Assembly (NCBI GenBank): GCA_002433335.1
Contig: DJHY01000162.1
Coordinates: 1 to 7,263 of the forward strand
Direction: 5' to 3'
Source of the DNA: Rhodospirillaceae bacterium UBA6608
GTDB taxonomy: Bacteria; Pseudomonadota; Alphaproteobacteria; Rhodospirillales_A; Casp-alpha2
DNA: 7,263 nt
A model generated the notes under the pieces. The model saw only the letters and a program-made list of their open reading frames with translations. It was not told the DNA's origin and searched no databases. A program made the translations under genes and the position numbers. Each line of letters starts with the position of its first letter. The stretch's first letter is position 1. This document shows, piece after piece, positions 6,417 through 7,263 of this stretch.

Positions 6417-6985
6417 TGGTCATACTCGGCACGTTGTCCGACGGGAGCTTCGGCATTGTGAGCGAGCGTTTCATTTCTGATATTTCGCAATCTAGCTAAC
6501 GTATGATCTCCCTTCGCCTGCCGATACTTTCGCTGAAATTCCGCAATCTGCATTCGGATCATTTCTTTTCGCTCTTGAAGCGCCTCATGTCCTCCACGAT
6601 GAGGTGCTTCCATATCGACAAAATTGCCGACAAAGCCAGGGGCTTGAAAAATACTTTCAGCCCTAGGCAAAGAGAGGACATCGCCCCGATCATCCCAAAG
6701 ACGAATGAGGGCAATCACTTGCTCAGCGAAAACAGAACGCAACACAGTCCCATGTCCCCAAGCTTCGATCGTGTTATCAAGCGCATCTGAAACAATGGGA
6801 TCATATGCCCCTTTGATGTGAATGCTCTGCACTTCAATCGCAATGAGCAAATCTTGTTCCGATTGAGCCGCGATACGTTTCACAATAAATCGATATCTTG
6901 CTGAAAGGGCATCTGATCTCCTTAAACGGATCAAGTAACCCAGCATATCAGAATATCCCCGAGAAATTTTCGAGCTGAAATGCAT
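6332..6985 (-). CDS. AbiU2-like HEPN domain protein, probably C-terminally truncated
   Basis: The frame has 217 codons, ATG at 6985 to TGA at 6334-6332. HEPN proteins of the AbiU2 type are predicted ribonucleases linked to abortive infection and phage defence. Seen: a helical protein with RLWDDRGDVLSLPRAESIF (95-113), which resembles the conserved WD...SLPR stretch of this family, and RNIRNETLAH (167-176), whose R170-x5-H176 fits the catalytic HEPN Rx4-6H motif. No signal peptide or membrane segment is seen. The start is uncertain: GGGGAG lies 12 bases before 6985, while a second ATG at 6946 has GGGGA nine bases before it. The last eight or nine codons lie opposite the integrase remnant, so the native C-terminus seems to have been lost and replaced. 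Codon use is more AT-rich than that of the host genes. Assignment is from motif reading; activity is not assured. Confidence 0.65.
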   Translation of the reverse strand: MHFSSKISRGYSDMLGYLIRLRRSDALSARYRFIVKRIAAQSEQDLLIAIEVQSIHIKGAYDPIVSDALDNTIEAWGHGTVLRSVFAEQVIALIRLWDDRGDVLSLPRAESIFQAPGFVGNFVDMEAPHRGGHEALQERKEMIRMQIAEFQRKYRQAKGDHTLARLRNIRNETLAHNAEAPVGQRAEYDHHDLSLVKALLSDFGNSGMQDGRSFNWV

Positions 6986-7209
6986 AAAGAAGGCACTCCC
7001 CTAGCCCCCCTGGGCACCCCCTAACCACTCGCACAGCGCATTATTTGTCCCCGCGCTGCTCAGCGGGAGTTGCCACTGCGAGAGGCTCCGCATCGAGCAA
7101 CTACGTTGACCGTTCACAATTCCTGACTCAAAATCAGTGTGAACGTGCTGCTAAGTGACTCACGGGGTTTTAGCCCGAAGCCACTATCTTCTTTGAATTA
7201 CAAGGGGGT
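6986..7209. other. Hairpin-rich non-coding end of the island
   Basis: No gene is visible in these 224 bases between the HEPN start and the right att repeat. Four successive inverted repeats are present: 7050-7054 with 7063-7067; 7068-7073 with 7097-7102 (inner 7077-7080 with 7089-7092); 7111-7118 with 7138-7145 (inner CTGA 7123-7126 with TCAG 7134-7137); and 7154-7157 with 7182-7185 (inner CGGG/CCCG 7163-7166 with 7174-7177). TGACTCA occurs at 7124-7130 and 7156-7162. CGTTCACAA at 7111-7119 also occurs near the left end at 6069-6077. It could hold the HEPN promoter, integrase arm sites or a small RNA. Confidence 0.45.
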
Positions 7210-7257
7210 GGATGGTGGGCGCGGCTGGGATTGAACCAGCGACCCCTACGATGTCAA
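7210..7257. repeat. Right attachment repeat, inside the intact tRNA-Val gene
   Basis: This is the second copy of the 48-bp direct repeat (identical to 5982-6029). Bases 7213-7257 are the 3' 45 bases of the functional tRNA-Val. After 7257 the two copies diverge, and this one continues into the anticodon stem of the tRNA. Confidence 0.9.
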
Positions 7258-7263
7258 CGTAGT
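7213..7263 (-). tRNA. tRNA-Val(GAC), 3' part (5' half beyond the window)
   Basis: Read on - from 7263: anticodon stem CTACG, loop TTGACAT with anticodon GAC, stem CGTAG, a 5-base variable region GGGTC, T arm GCTGG-TTCAATC-CCAGC, acceptor strand CGCGCCC, discriminator A and an encoded CCA ending at 7213. All visible stems pair. The 5' acceptor strand and D arm lie outside the window. The gene has been rebuilt by the inserted element, whose att sequence supplies its 3' half. Confidence 0.93.

Larger units (their letters stand above)
5982..7257. mobile_element. Small decayed integrative element inserted in tRNA-Val(GAC)
   Basis: A 48-bp perfect direct repeat (5982-6029 and 7210-7257) consists of three flanking bases plus the last 45 bases of tRNA-Val(GAC), read on -. 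Between the copies lie the 5' end of a tyrosine integrase gene right beside the left copy, an AbiU2-like HEPN gene and structured non-coding DNA. The interior has clearly lower G+C than the left part of the window. This is the standard picture of an element integrated by a tyrosine recombinase into the 3' part of a tRNA gene. The intact tRNA is restored on the right and the displaced host 3' end sits on the left next to its old terminator. With a broken integrase and only about 1.2 kb, it is not expected to move by itself. Confidence 0.85.

Noticed and set aside
6503..6790. 95-codon + frame inside the HEPN gene
   Set aside because: Antisense reading of the HEPN gene without RBS or domain; not the missing integrase part.
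7098..7185. Possible tRNA-Leu(CAA) because CTGA-CTCAAAA-TCAG looks like an anticodon arm
   Set aside because: No D arm, T arm (GGTTCGAAT type) or matching acceptor strand is found at the right distances; the arm is better explained as the tip of the 7111-7145 hairpin.
1..7263. CRISPR array, retron or full insertion sequence
   Set aside because: No regularly spaced repeats, no reverse transcriptase and no transposase with terminal inverted repeats were seen.

Overview
The window looks like a chromosomal segment of a GC-rich alphaproteobacterium, probably in the Rhodospirillales. The clues are codon use, the tricarballylate dehydrogenase pair and a tRNA-Val(GAC) of alphaproteobacterial type; the taxonomic call is an inference. 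The right-hand 1.3 kb is a visibly AT-richer insertion.

Layout: (1) 1-451, the 3' part of a nitroreductase on + with a textbook terminator. (2) 550-1500, two very small genes on + (54 and 99 codons), each encoding a signal-peptide protein of unknown function and each followed by its own perfect 12-bp terminator stem. The first has a two-tier hairpin over its ribosome binding site. (3) 1536-4095, tcuB and tcuA on -, overlapping by 14 bases. They encode a membrane Fe-S electron-transfer protein and the FAD-dependent tricarballylate dehydrogenase. A 10-bp palindrome of GntR-operator type lies in the tcuA promoter. (4) 4162-5880, a NodU/TobZ-type carbamoyltransferase on -. (5) 5943-5965, a terminator on - that originally served the tRNA-Val gene. 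(6) 5982-7257, a small decayed integrative element bounded by a 48-bp direct repeat that is the 3' part of tRNA-Val(GAC). It holds a 5' remnant of a tyrosine integrase (+), an AbiU2-like HEPN gene (-) meeting it tail to tail, and about 220 bases of hairpin-rich non-coding DNA. (7) 7213-7263, the 3' half of the intact tRNA-Val on -, cut by the window edge.

How the genes fit together: TcuA oxidises tricarballylate to cis-aconitate and TcuB passes the electrons to the membrane, which lets the cell use tricarballylate through the TCA cycle. No tricarballylate transporter or dedicated regulator gene is visible. The carbamoyltransferase lies 66 bases upstream of tcuA without an obvious terminator between, but it has no evident biochemical link to it. 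The tRNA island appears to have lost the integrase catalytic domain in a deletion that also cut the end of the HEPN gene. It leaves a probable phage-defence-type ribonuclease gene as the only near-intact cargo. I do not see a complete new multi-gene system. The most distinctive items are the mini-island with its HEPN gene and structured flank, and the pair of tiny secreted proteins.
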